Assembly: GCF_000374165.1 (NCBI RefSeq)
Contig: NZ_KB893744.1
Location: 181-50,038, forward strand
DNA: 49,858 nt
Direction: 5' to 3'
Source: Parafrankia elaeagni
Lineage (GTDB): Bacteria; Actinomycetota; Actinomycetes; Frankiales; Frankiaceae
The number at the start of each line of letters is the position of its first letter. Position 1 is the stretch's first letter. The notes below the pieces were generated by a model, which saw only the letters and a list, made by a program, of their open reading frames with translations, did not search any database and was not told the DNA's origin. Below, one piece after another: positions 42,112-49,439 of this stretch. Both the position numbers and the translations under genes were made by a program.

Positions 42112-42687
42112 TCAGAGGCTGTCGCCGAGGGGTGTGGCCGTGAGGCGGAGAATCTCGTCGGCGAAGCGGGGGGCGCCCGCTCGTCCGAGGACGGCGGAGA
42201 GGTCCTGCTGGGTGAGGGGCGGCCGCCGGGTGTGGGTGGCCTGTTCCTGGATGACACGCAGCATGGTGGGTGGACTGAAGTCCAGCTGGTCGAGCAGGAA
42301 GTCGTCCGGGTGGATCGCCCGCAGGCCGAGCGGGCCGAGCGCCGACATGGGGAAGTCGACGAGGTTCGCGGTGACGATGGCGTGCGCGCCGCCTCGGATG
42401 GCGGTCGCGACGACGTGGCGGTCGTCGGAGTCGGGCAGCGTGATCCCGGCCTCGAGGCCTTCCCAGCCTTCGACGAGGGCATCGTCGAAGGCTGCCCGCA
42501 TGTGGGCGAAGCGCTTCGCGACGTCGACACCCGGATGGATCTCCTCGGTGGCCTGCCGGGCCTCGGTGAGAATGCGCTCGGACCACAGCAGCCGGTAGAG
42601 ACCCTTCTCCGCGGCGCGCAGAAGCGTGTCGGCGAGCGAGATCGGCACGAGGACACAGGCGTCCAGCACGACCGTGTACGGGGGCAT
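42112..42687 (-). CDS. PIN-domain toxin (VapC-like RNase)
   Basis: The 191-residue product has PIN-domain features: VVLDACVLVP with D9, ILTEARQ with E42, DSDDRHVVATAI with D88/D89, and TANLVDFP with D111. These give the acidic cluster used for Mg-dependent RNA cleavage. The length is somewhat above the classic VapC size because of a C-terminal helical extension (SAVLGRAGAPRFADEIL). Its ATG overlaps the stop of the preceding HTH gene by one base (TGATG), the standard antitoxin-toxin coupling. No catalytic residue seems missing, so it may be active. The pair lies among decayed insertion sequences in the 41-47 kb segment. Confidence 0.82.
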   Translation of the reverse strand: MPPYTVVLDACVLVPISLADTLLRAAEKGLYRLLWSERILTEARQATEEIHPGVDVAKRFAHMRAAFDDALVEGWEGLEAGITLPDSDDRHVVATAIRGGAHAIVTANLVDFPMSALGPLGLRAIHPDDFLLDQLDFSPPTMLRVIQEQATHTRRPPLTQQDLSAVLGRAGAPRFADEILRLTATPLGDSL

Positions 42688-43187
42688 CAGGTCGCCGTCG
42701 TGCCAGCGGATCGCCGCCTGGCCGCCTTGAGGGCGGCCTTGTAGTCCTCGGGCCTGGCGTCGTAGAGTCCCGCCTCGCTGGCGTCCTCGGTCATCCGGTC
42801 CAGTGCGGCACGACGTTCGGCGCGGCGCCGCTCCTGGTAGGCCAGCAGGTCGGTGAACAGGACACGGCGGTGACGGCCGGGCTGGTCGAAGGGGATCTGA
42901 CCCTCCTCAAGGAGCCGGACGAGGGTCGGGCGACTGATCCCGAGGAAGTCGGCCGCCTCCTGAGTGGTAAGCCGCCGGGTGTGCGGCACCAGCGTGATGA
43001 TCTTTCCCTGGCGCATCGAGTTCACGACCTCGACCAGCAGCCGGTAGACCTCCTCCGGCAGCGGTACCTGCTCACCGTCCGGGCCGAGCAGCAGCGCGGG
43101 CTCGGCGTGGAGGTCCAGGAAACGGGCCAGGTCGAGCAGCGCGCCCAGGTCATGCGGCGGGAACGCCACACCCGCCTGTGTCGTCAT
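42687..43187 (-). CDS. Excisionase-type HTH antitoxin of the PIN toxin
   Basis: ATG 43187 is used as start (166 residues; AAGGA four to five bases upstream); an in-frame extension to 43,298 passes through the AT-rich promoter and is rejected. The N-terminal half is helical (LGALLDLARFLDLHAEPALL). Residues 80-125 form the excisionase-type helix-turn-helix (LTTQEAADFLGISRPTLVRLL, GQIPFDQPGRHRRVLFTDLLAY). The charged C-terminus (RRRAERRAALDRMTED) would wrap the toxin. It is transcribed first and coupled to the PIN gene. Tandem AAATCGAAA repeats just upstream of its -10 region are the probable operator for autoregulation. Confidence 0.82.
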   Translation of the reverse strand: MTTQAGVAFPPHDLGALLDLARFLDLHAEPALLLGPDGEQVPLPEEVYRLLVEVVNSMRQGKIITLVPHTRRLTTQEAADFLGISRPTLVRLLEEGQIPFDQPGRHRRVLFTDLLAYQERRRAERRAALDRMTEDASEAGLYDARPEDYKAALKAARRRSAGTTAT

Positions 43188-43216
43188 CGCGTCCTTCACG
43201 CCCGCCAGCATAACCC

Positions 43217-43234
43217 AAATCGAAAAAATCGAAA
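43217..43234. promoter_or_regulatory. Tandem 9-bp operator candidate for the PIN toxin-antitoxin operon
   Basis: AAATCGAAA is repeated head-to-tail at 43217-43225 and 43226-43234, an A/T-rich block that stands out here. On the - strand a -10-like TTATGC follows about 5 bp downstream and the antitoxin ATG is 30 bp away, so a bound protein would block the promoter. Binding is inferred. Confidence 0.55.
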
Positions 43235-43242
43235 ATGATCGC

Positions 43243-43345
43243 CGCTGGGGGTGGGCGGCAGTCGGGTGGCCCTGCGAGGTGAGCTTGGCGGATCTCAAGG
43301 CCTACTTCGCCGTCCACGCTCCCCGCCAAACGGGGAAGACGACCG
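43243..43345 (+). pseudogene. Remnant of an AAA-like ATPase: P-loop region only
   Basis: The frame reads LADLKAYFAVHAPRQTGKTT, matching the Walker A region of the intact AAA/nuclease protein at 9,893-11,524 (ENYFVVHAPRQTGKTTT). Similarity ends right after it in RARHRVP. No ATPase remainder or nuclease domain follows, so this is a short decayed fragment of the same family. Confidence 0.6.
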
Positions 43346-44054
43346 CACCCCGGGCCCGGCATCGTGTTCCCAGTCCGCGATCCCGTGCATCACGGCGTCA
43401 TCGACTACCAGCCCACCAGCGCCCGGACCCGGAGGAATCCCCCGGTCGTGCTGGTGCCCGGTAACGGATCTGCTCCCAGGCCCCAGGCTCCTGACGACCA
43501 AGATCATAAGCGGCGGCTACATCCAGTAACAGCGTTGACTATCTTGAGTGTGGGTGTGCTGCGCATCGGGATCGTCGCGGTTCGCGGCAGGCTGGGCGGC
43601 TATGGGTACGGGGGCACTGACGCCCCTGTCGCCACCGGCGTTCCGGTCTACTTCTGCGACCCGGTGCGCCACATTGTATCCCCGGCTGAGCCGGGAGGAA
43701 CTGGAGGAGTGTTCCAGGGCCTGATGGCTTACCTTGATCCGAAAGGTGATAAGGGACAGTAGCATGCCAGAAAATCGGCGGCCTGAGTCCAGGCGGACGG
43801 ATCGACGCGCCGGGGGGCCCGCGTGATATGGCGAAATCTGGGTTGACTGAACCCAAATCTCCAGGGATGGAAACAGAACATCCGCCGGAAAGCTGCCTGA
43901 AACCGGCGCCGTATCTCTGCAATGGCATTGTGGGTCTGTCGTTGCATCCCCCGGGATTCGGCCGATACCCAGCGAGGGTATTAGAGGAGATGAGTTGGGC
44001 GCCTAAGTCATGCTGTTACGTACGATGCGGACGAACGTGGCTCTCCGCAGTAGA
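43346..44054. other. Intergenic stretch without a supported gene
   Basis: Several short frames exist (for example one ending in AYLDPKGDKGQ at about 43,760) but none has a ribosome site or recognisable domain. A weak 6-bp hairpin occurs at 43,839-43,855. The stretch ends at the left inverted repeat of the IS4 element and is probably insertion-sequence debris. Confidence 0.5.
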
Positions 44055-45622
44055 CCCAATGCCACTTCCGCTAAGTCGATCAAGCTGCTAGCTGGGGTTT
44101 CGCGGGGTCGGCGAGCCTGATCGTGGGCGGGGTGTGGTGGCGGAGGCCGTGCTGGCCGGGTTTCTTGACCGGGTACTGGTTGTGGCGCGCCCGGCGGACG
44201 GCGCGGGGGTAGGTGCGTTCGCGGCGGGTGTTGAGCCGGGTCGGTCGGGTGATGTCGGTGGCGATCTCGCCCTGGGTGCGTGCCCGCTGGTCAGGGGGAA
44301 AAAGCCGGGTCGGTGACGACCCGGTCCCGGATGATCCTCACAGCGCGCTTGAACTTGATCCTGTCGGGGTCGATCCCGGCGGCGGTCGCGGCCTGGCAGG
44401 TCAGCGCACTGATCGCGTGGTGGGTGAGCAGGTAGCCGTAGATCTCCTGGTAGACGATGTCGGGGTGCTTCGAGCGCAGGACCTTCCCCGGGCCGCGTAG
44501 GTAGGTCTTGAGCTGCCTGTTGCCGATCTCGTGTTCCCATCTGTGCCGGTAGGCCCCGGCCAGGGCGGTCGCGGTCGCGTGGGTCGAGGATCGTGGTGAG
44601 CAGGGCGATGATCTCGTGTTTCCCGTCGCCGTCCCGGTCGGGCACGTCGTACTCGACGAGACGGGCGTAGCGGGCTTTCGCCGGGTCGAGTACCTCACCG
44701 GCCCGGGCCGCGGCGACGAGTGCGTCCCGCGCCTTCCCGGTGATCTTCGGGTTGACCAGGACCGTCAGGTACGAGCCGTCGGACAACGCGCGCAGCGGCG
44801 GTAGCCGCAGGCTGGCCTTGACCCGCCACAGCAGTGCCGCGCCGGTGCCCGCGGCCGTGCACCAGTCCGTCCAGGAGCAGAAGTTGCGGTCCGCGAGCAG
44901 AAGCCAGCGTTCGGCCAGCCGTGGGTACAGGGTGCGGGCCAGAGCCTGCTCGCTGGCGGGTTTCGCGCCGCCGGCCGGGCCGAGCGCGGCCAGCACCGGC
45001 GCGTGCGAGGCGCACTCGGACACGGTGACCGCGCGGACCTTCGGTAGCGCCCCGGGCGCGCCGTCGCGGCCCGCGGGCAGGCCGAACGCGGCGATGTTCT
45101 CCGCCGAGGCGGGCGCGTCCCACTCCAGTCCGTCGATACTCATCAGCCGCCACGGGCCGAGGAACGCCCCGACCGTGTCGAGGTCCGCGACCGGCGCCGC
45201 GACCTGCGAGAACAGTTCCGCCAGCGGCGCTGAACCGAGCCGCTGGCGGGCTTTCGTCAGCCCGCCCGAGGTCGGTTCCCACCGCGGCCCGACAACGTCG
45301 AGATCGTCAAGCGTGGCGGCGAGCCGCCGCGCGACCGCCTCGTAGTCGTCGTCCGCGAACAACGCCAGCGCCATCACGAAGTAGACCGCGACCCGCGGCG
45401 GGATCGTCGTGTCGCTGCGCCGGGCACCCGTCCCGGTCGCATCGATCGCCTCATCAACCGCATCCCGCGAGACGAACGACGTCAGGACCCCCAGCGAGAT
45501 CCAGTCCGTCAGCTGGCTACCCGTGTCCGTCACAGCCCACGATCATGCCGTCAACCAGGCAGATCCACCCGAACCGACACACCACAACCGGTCAAGATCC
45601 AACTAGTGGAAGTGGCATTGGG
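44055..45622 (-). mobile_element. IS4-family insertion sequence with 19-bp terminal inverted repeats
   Basis: CCCAATGCCACTTCCGCTA at 44055-44073 and the reverse complement of 45604-45622 agree in 18 of 19 positions. They bracket the transposase reading frame (stop at 44080, start at 45533) with short margins, so the 1568-bp element appears structurally complete. The right end directly abuts the 5'-truncated IS1380 copy 2. Flanking bases differ on the two sides, so no target duplication is visible, suggesting later rearrangement. Confidence 0.8.
44080..45533 (-). pseudogene. IS4-family DDE transposase, frameshifted twice
   Basis: The frame from ATG 45533 gives an IS4-type protein: PRVAVYFVMALALFADDDYE, DGLEWDAPASAEN with the first catalytic Asp, LLLADRNFCSW with the second, and LLWRVKASLRLPPL. 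Near 44,580, after TTILDP, the coding frame shifts by +1 to ATALAGAYRHRWEHE, which contains the Y-(2)-R-(3)-E-(6)-K signature with the catalytic Glu. Near 44,300, at a T5/C5 run, it shifts +1 again to DQRARTQGEIATDITRPTRL and ends at TGA 44080. No single frame makes the full protein, so the element depends on another copy or is dead. Two separate shifts make programmed frameshifting unlikely; a sequencing error at the homopolymer cannot be excluded. Confidence 0.78.
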
Positions 45623-46983
45623 GCTGGTCCCGGTGCTGCGCCTGGCGGAGCAGGCCGGTCTCCCCGAGCTCCTCGACGAGCATCTGCGGCCGGTGGACCC
45701 GAACCGTGTCAACGCCACGGTGAAGATCGGGTGCCTGGTCGCGGGCATGGTCGCCGGGGCCGACAGCATCGAGGACATGGAACTGCTCCGCAACGGGGCG
45801 GTCGAGGAACTGTTCGCCGGGGTCCGGGCCCCGTCCACGCTCGGGAGCTTCCTGCGGGCGTTGGACTGGGGGAACGTCCGCCAACTCGACAAGGTCAACC
45901 GGCTGTTCCTCACCGCCCTGGCCCAGCGGGCACCGCTGCTGCCGGGGGCGGAGACGGTGGCGTTCCTCGATGTCGATTCCAGCCAGCGTCGGGTGTTCGG
46001 CCCCGCCAAGCAGGGCGCCGCGTTCGGCCACACGAAGATCGCGGGAAAGTCGTTGCTGGTCCGGGGCCTGAACGCGCTGGTCGCCACCCTGTCGACCCCG
46101 CAGGCCGCACCTGTGATCGCGGGCACCCGGCTCCGCGGCGGGCACCCGGCTCCGCGGCGGGAACGCCGGGTCCGCCCGGGGCGCGGCGTCGTTCGTCGCC
46201 GAGGCCATCACCGCCGCCCGGCACGCCGGCGCCACCGGCACCCTGATCGTCCGCGCCGACTCCGCCTACTACTCCGGGACGTTCGTGGCGGCCTGCCGCC
46301 GCGCCGGAGCCCGGTTCTCCGTCACCACCCCCGTCGACACGAAGATCCGCCGCACCGTCGACGGGATCCCGCCCGACGCCTGGACCCCGATCCGCTACCC
46401 CCGCGCCGTCTGGGACGAGACCCACCGGGCCTGGGTCTCCGACGCCGAGATCGCCGAGATCGCCTACACCGCTTTCGAATCCGGCCGCCACCACACCCAC
46501 GGCCGCCTGCTCGTGCGCCGGGTCCGCGACCAGAACACCACCGCCGGCCAGGCAGAGCTTTTCCCCACCTGGCGCTATCACACCGTGTTCACCGACAGCC
46601 CGTTCGGGCTCGCCCAGGCCGAAGCCCAGCACCGCGACCACGCCCAGATCGAACAGGTCCTCGCCGACCTCGCCGCCGGCCCGCTGGCGCACCTGCCCTC
46701 CGGGGTGTTCACCGCGAACGCCGCCTGGCTCACCCTCGCCGCCACCGCACACAACCTGCTACACGCTGCCGGGACCCTGGCCTCGACGTTCCACGCCCGC
46801 GCCCGCGGCGCCACCCTGCGCACCCACCTGGTCAACATCCCCGCCCGGCTCGCGCGCCACGGCCGCGGACACATCACCCTGCACCTGCCCACCCACTGGC
46901 ACGCGCAGCACCCCTGGCACGGCCTGTTCACCACGGCCGGCCACCCCCCACCCGGCCCAGCCACCACGACACGAGCCGGCTGA
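45606..46983 (+). pseudogene. IS1380-family transposase, copy 2, frameshifted by a 19-bp tandem duplication
   Basis: This copy keeps almost the whole transposase: GLVPVLRLAEQAGLPELLDE, VAGMVAGADSIEDMELLRNG, FLDVDSSQRRVFGPAKQGAA (first catalytic Asp), then in the next frame IVRADSAYYSGTFVAACRRAG (second Asp), RYHTVFTDSPFGLAQAEAQH and the conserved Glu region IEQVLADLAAGPLAHLPSG. The break is a tandem duplication of 19 bp at 46,122-46,159, absent in copy 1, which shifts the frame by +1. The 5' end is also cut: it begins at the IS4 right end and lacks the first residues. The element ends at the right inverted repeat 47,156-47,170, with about 170 bp of low-complexity tail before it. Confidence 0.85.
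46122..46159 (+). repeat. 19-bp tandem duplication inactivating IS1380 copy 2
   Basis: ggcacccggctccgcggcg occurs twice head-to-tail (46122-46140, 46141-46159). The corresponding place in copy 1 (near 41,462-41,480) has a single unit. As 19 is not a multiple of three, it breaks the frame. Confidence 0.9.
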
Positions 46984-47155
46984 CCCAGCCCGCCCCGCAC
47001 CACCACGCACCCGGTCAGGACCTCACCTTCGAACTCCCGACAGCCACCACCGGACACACCGCCGAACCCGTCAGCGGCAGCACAACCACACCCACCGACA
47101 ACTACAATCCGTTATCGGACATTACGGGCACCCACGAGAAGGCCGCCGCATTCTT

Positions 47156-47170
47156 CGGTGCATCCAGGCT
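47156..47170. repeat. Right terminal inverted repeat, IS1380-type element
   Basis: CGGTGCATCCAGGCT is the exact reverse complement of 40850-40864. Its last base also forms part of the TGA of the nucleotidyltransferase gene on the opposite strand. Confidence 0.65.
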
Positions 47171-47493
47171 CAGACCGGTACGGCTTCGGCGAGAACGCGA
47201 TCACGAATACGCAGTTTGAGTCCGCCTTCGGTCGCGACCCGGGTGAACACGCCCAGCAGATCCTCCACCGCCAACGCGAAGGCGGCCATATCGAAGTACC
47301 CATGGCCGGGCTCGACGTCGATCAGCAGGTCCAGATCGCTGGACACCGTAGCCTCACGGCGGGCCACAGAACCGAAGACGCGCACATTGCGGACACCGAA
47401 GCGATGACCCAGAGTGATGATCTCCTCGCGGTGCAGGCGCACGTCGTCAAGCGTCACCGGGGCCCGTTCGGCCACCCTCCGTTCTGACGACAC
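47170..47493 (-). CDS. MNT-type nucleotidyltransferase (MntA-like antitoxin), HepT partner missing
   Basis: The 107-residue product starts at GTG 47493, with GGAGG seven bases upstream; an in-frame extension beyond 47,520 overlaps the tRNA-like repeat. The minimal nucleotidyltransferase motif is intact: G41-S42 followed by D53-x-D55 in GSVARREATVSSDLDLLID. MntA proteins AMPylate and silence HEPN toxins (HepT) encoded just beside them. Here the stop codon TGA uses the outermost base of the IS1380 right end, so the C-terminus may be altered by a few residues, and the place where hepT would follow is occupied by the insertion sequence. It is likely an orphan antitoxin. Confidence 0.78.
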   Translation of the reverse strand: MSSERRVAERAPVTLDDVRLHREEIITLGHRFGVRNVRVFGSVARREATVSSDLDLLIDVEPGHGYFDMAAFALAVEDLLGVFTRVATEGGLKLRIRDRVLAEAVPV

Positions 47494-47522
47494 CACCAAA
47501 CCTCCGACCGCTACGGACATCT

Positions 47523-47568
47523 GGTGGGGCGGGTGGGGCTCGAACCCACGACCGACGGATTCTAAGTG
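47523..47568 (-). repeat. tRNA 3'-half sequence, candidate attachment-site core next to the integrase
   Basis: On the - strand these 46 bp have a tRNA-like T-arm with normal loop TTCGAGC, flanked by GTGGG/CCCAC, and end in CGCCCCACCA. The bases upstream cannot complete a tRNA. It repeats 41,882-41,927 with three differences and lies 185 bp before a tyrosine integrase, the expected place for an integrated element's attachment site within a tRNA gene end. Whether it is attL, attR or a relic is not decidable here. Confidence 0.7.
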
Positions 47569-47675
47569 ATCATTAATCACTCTCCACCACTGTCCCTCGA
47601 TACAGGCTACCACTAGGGGAACTTGCTCCCAAGCACGAGCAGTTGACCATCACCGTCTACCAAGTTTTTTCATGA

Positions 47676-47697
47676 TTTCCGTGGGGTTTCCGTGGGG
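47676..47697. repeat. Tandem 11-bp repeats, possible integrase arm sites
   Basis: TTTCCGTGGGG is repeated exactly, head-to-tail, at 47676-47686 and 47687-47697, between the att-like core and the integrase gene. Arm-type binding sites of tyrosine integrases are often short direct repeats in this position; the binding role is inferred. Confidence 0.55.
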
Positions 47698-47753
47698 CTC
47701 AAGGTATCGTCAGAGACACCGGCGAAGCGCCCAGAACGGACGGCGGTGACCTC

Positions 47754-48896
47754 GTGGCCAGGCCCTCACTGAACCTCGGGACCTACGGCAACCTGTACAC
47801 AGCGAAGTACGGCGACGGCTACCGCGCACGCGCCCGGTACCGCGACTTCGACGGGCGCACGCGGCTCGTCGAACGCCACGCCAAGACCAAGGGCGCCGCG
47901 GAGCAAGCGCTACGCAAGGCCCTACGGGACCGCGCCCGTGTCGACGTCGGCACCGGCGCCATCACCGCCGAAGCGAAGGTCGCCGTTCTCGCCGAAGCCT
48001 GGTACGAGTCCGTCCAGCGCCAGGACCGCTCCCCCAACACCACCGCCGCCTACCGAACACGACTCGACAAGTCCGTGATCCCTGGCCTCGGCGAGTTGCG
48101 CATCCGAGAACTGACGGTCGGTGTCGTCGACCGCTTCCTGTCCATCATCGCCGAGAAGCACGGACCGGCCGCCGCCAAGCAGACCCGCGCTGTCCTCTCC
48201 GGCATGTGCGGTCTCGCGGCCCGTCACGACGCCCTCGACCGCAACGTCGTACGCGACGCCGGACCGATCGCCGAGGCCACTCCCAAGGAACAGCCGCGGG
48301 CCCTCACCCTCGACCAGCTCCGAGAGCTGCGTGTCGCACTCCGGAACGACCCGAAGGCCGTCGGGCGCGATATTCCAGAGTTCGTCGACCTGCTCATGAG
48401 CACCGGCGTCCGCATCGGCGAAGCCGCCGGTCTGACGTGGAGTGCCGTGAACCTCGACGAGGGGTGGATAGAGATCCGCTCGACCGTCGTACGGATCAAG
48501 GGCCAAGGGCTGTTCAACAAGCCGAAGCCCAAGACCAAGGCCGGCCACCGCCGCCTGCAACTCCCATCCTGGATGATCCGGACCCTGAAGCAGCGCTTCG
48601 ACAACCAGCCGGACGACGTGACGGTCTTCCCCGCTCAGCTCGGCGGACTACGCGACCCGTCGAACACTCAGGCCGATCTGCGCGACGCCTTCAAGGCCGT
48701 CGGCATGGAGTGGGCGACCTCCCACATCGTCGGCCGCAAGTCCGTCGCCTCAGCGATGGACAGCGCCGGACTGACCGCCCGTGCCGCCGCCGACCAACTC
48801 GGCCACCGCCAAGTCAGCCTCACCCAAGACCGCTACTTCGGTCGTAAAATTGCCGACACCGGAGCGGCAGCGCTACTTGAAGCGTTGGACGCTTGA
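47754..48896 (+). CDS. Tyrosine recombinase / phage-type integrase
   Basis: The 380-residue protein starts at GTG 47754. It has an N-terminal AP2-like arm-binding region (GYRARARYRDFDGRTRLVER), a core-binding SAM-like domain (SPNTTAAYRTRLDKSVIPGLG) and a C-terminal catalytic domain. Catalytic residues are R220 (TGVRIGEAAGL), H324 and R328 (SHIVGRKSVAS), H351 (LGHRQ) and nucleophile Y361 (QDRYFGR). The H-to-R spacing is three residues where HxxR is usual, which may be normal in this subfamily. It should integrate and excise the element that carries it, probably by recombination at the tRNA 3' end repeated at 47,523. It reads away from that site into the lower-G+C DNA on the right. Confidence 0.9.
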   Translation: MARPSLNLGTYGNLYTAKYGDGYRARARYRDFDGRTRLVERHAKTKGAAEQALRKALRDRARVDVGTGAITAEAKVAVLAEAWYESVQRQDRSPNTTAAYRTRLDKSVIPGLGELRIRELTVGVVDRFLSIIAEKHGPAAAKQTRAVLSGMCGLAARHDALDRNVVRDAGPIAEATPKEQPRALTLDQLRELRVALRNDPKAVGRDIPEFVDLLMSTGVRIGEAAGLTWSAVNLDEGWIEIRSTVVRIKGQGLFNKPKPKTKAGHRRLQLPSWMIRTLKQRFDNQPDDVTVFPAQLGGLRDPSNTQADLRDAFKAVGMEWATSHIVGRKSVASAMDSAGLTARAAADQLGHRQVSLTQDRYFGRKIADTGAAALLEALDA

Positions 48897-48899
48897 TTA

Positions 48900-49433
48900 T
48901 CAAGTGCCGATAGCCGCACCGATTGCACTTTCCGCTACGCTTGCGCCGATTGCCGACGCTATCCCAAGCGCCCAACTACCCGCGCGCGCCAAATACGACA
49001 ACGATGCCGCTCCTTCTCCCTCAGATGCAGCATTTTCTGCTCGGGCAATTTGGGCAAGCGACTCGAAATGTTCCGGATCTGCGGCCTGCTGCGCCATGGC
49101 AGATTTCAGGATGGCCAAGTCCTCTTTCAGCGAAAGCAGATCAATTTCGCTGGACTTCTGACTCCAGAGCTGAGAAAAATTTATATCATGAGCGTGAGAG
49201 TTGGGCCCAACTGCGCCCGCCTGACCGATCGTATAGTTGTCACCCATGAAGACCTCCTCGCGAATATTTCCATCGAATTTTTCGACATTCTGAATCAAAG
49301 ATTGAATTTGACTGTTTATAATTCTTGTCGTACCGACCAGAGATTGCCCGTCCTGCTCATTAAGAACCGTAAGCTCGAAGACCTCTAGAAACTTCAGGAG
49401 AACGGTGAGCTTGTTGGGTTCTTCGTTCGCCAC
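48900..49433 (-). CDS. Uncharacterised small protein downstream of a TPR protein
   Basis: The 177-residue product starts at GTG 49433, with GGAGAG upstream inside the end of the preceding gene. The N-terminal third is helical (NKLTVLLKFLEVFELTVLNE). Then comes a Gly/His-rich motif, GDNYTIGQAGAVGPNSHAHD, followed by FSQLW, a helical pair (EIDLLSLKEDLAILKSAMAQ) and a hydrophobic Ala/Gly-rich C-terminus (SWALGIASAIGASVAESAIG) that could insert in a membrane. I recall the YTIGQAGAVGP-type motif from small bacterial proteins in conflict-type contexts but cannot name the family. It follows the TPR gene by 6 bp and is less G+C-rich than its neighbours, pointing to recent acquisition with the integrase. 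Confidence 0.62.
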   Translation of the reverse strand: MANEEPNKLTVLLKFLEVFELTVLNEQDGQSLVGTTRIINSQIQSLIQNVEKFDGNIREEVFMGDNYTIGQAGAVGPNSHAHDINFSQLWSQKSSEIDLLSLKEDLAILKSAMAQQAADPEHFESLAQIARAENAASEGEGAASLSYLARAGSWALGIASAIGASVAESAIGAAIGT

Positions 49434-49439
49434 CCGAAC

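Noticed and set aside
43839-43855. Hairpin TGGGTT-GACTG-AACCCA as a terminator
   Set aside because: The 6-bp stem lacks a T-run and no gene ends just before it on either strand.
44080-45533. Programmed ribosomal frameshifting in the IS4 transposase
   Set aside because: Two separate +1 shifts would be needed and IS4 elements normally use a single frame; decay or sequence error is simpler.
47523-47568. Functional tRNA gene
   Set aside because: Only the T-arm and acceptor 3' strand are present; no upstream bases can form the acceptor, D or anticodon stems. The same holds for 41,882-41,927.
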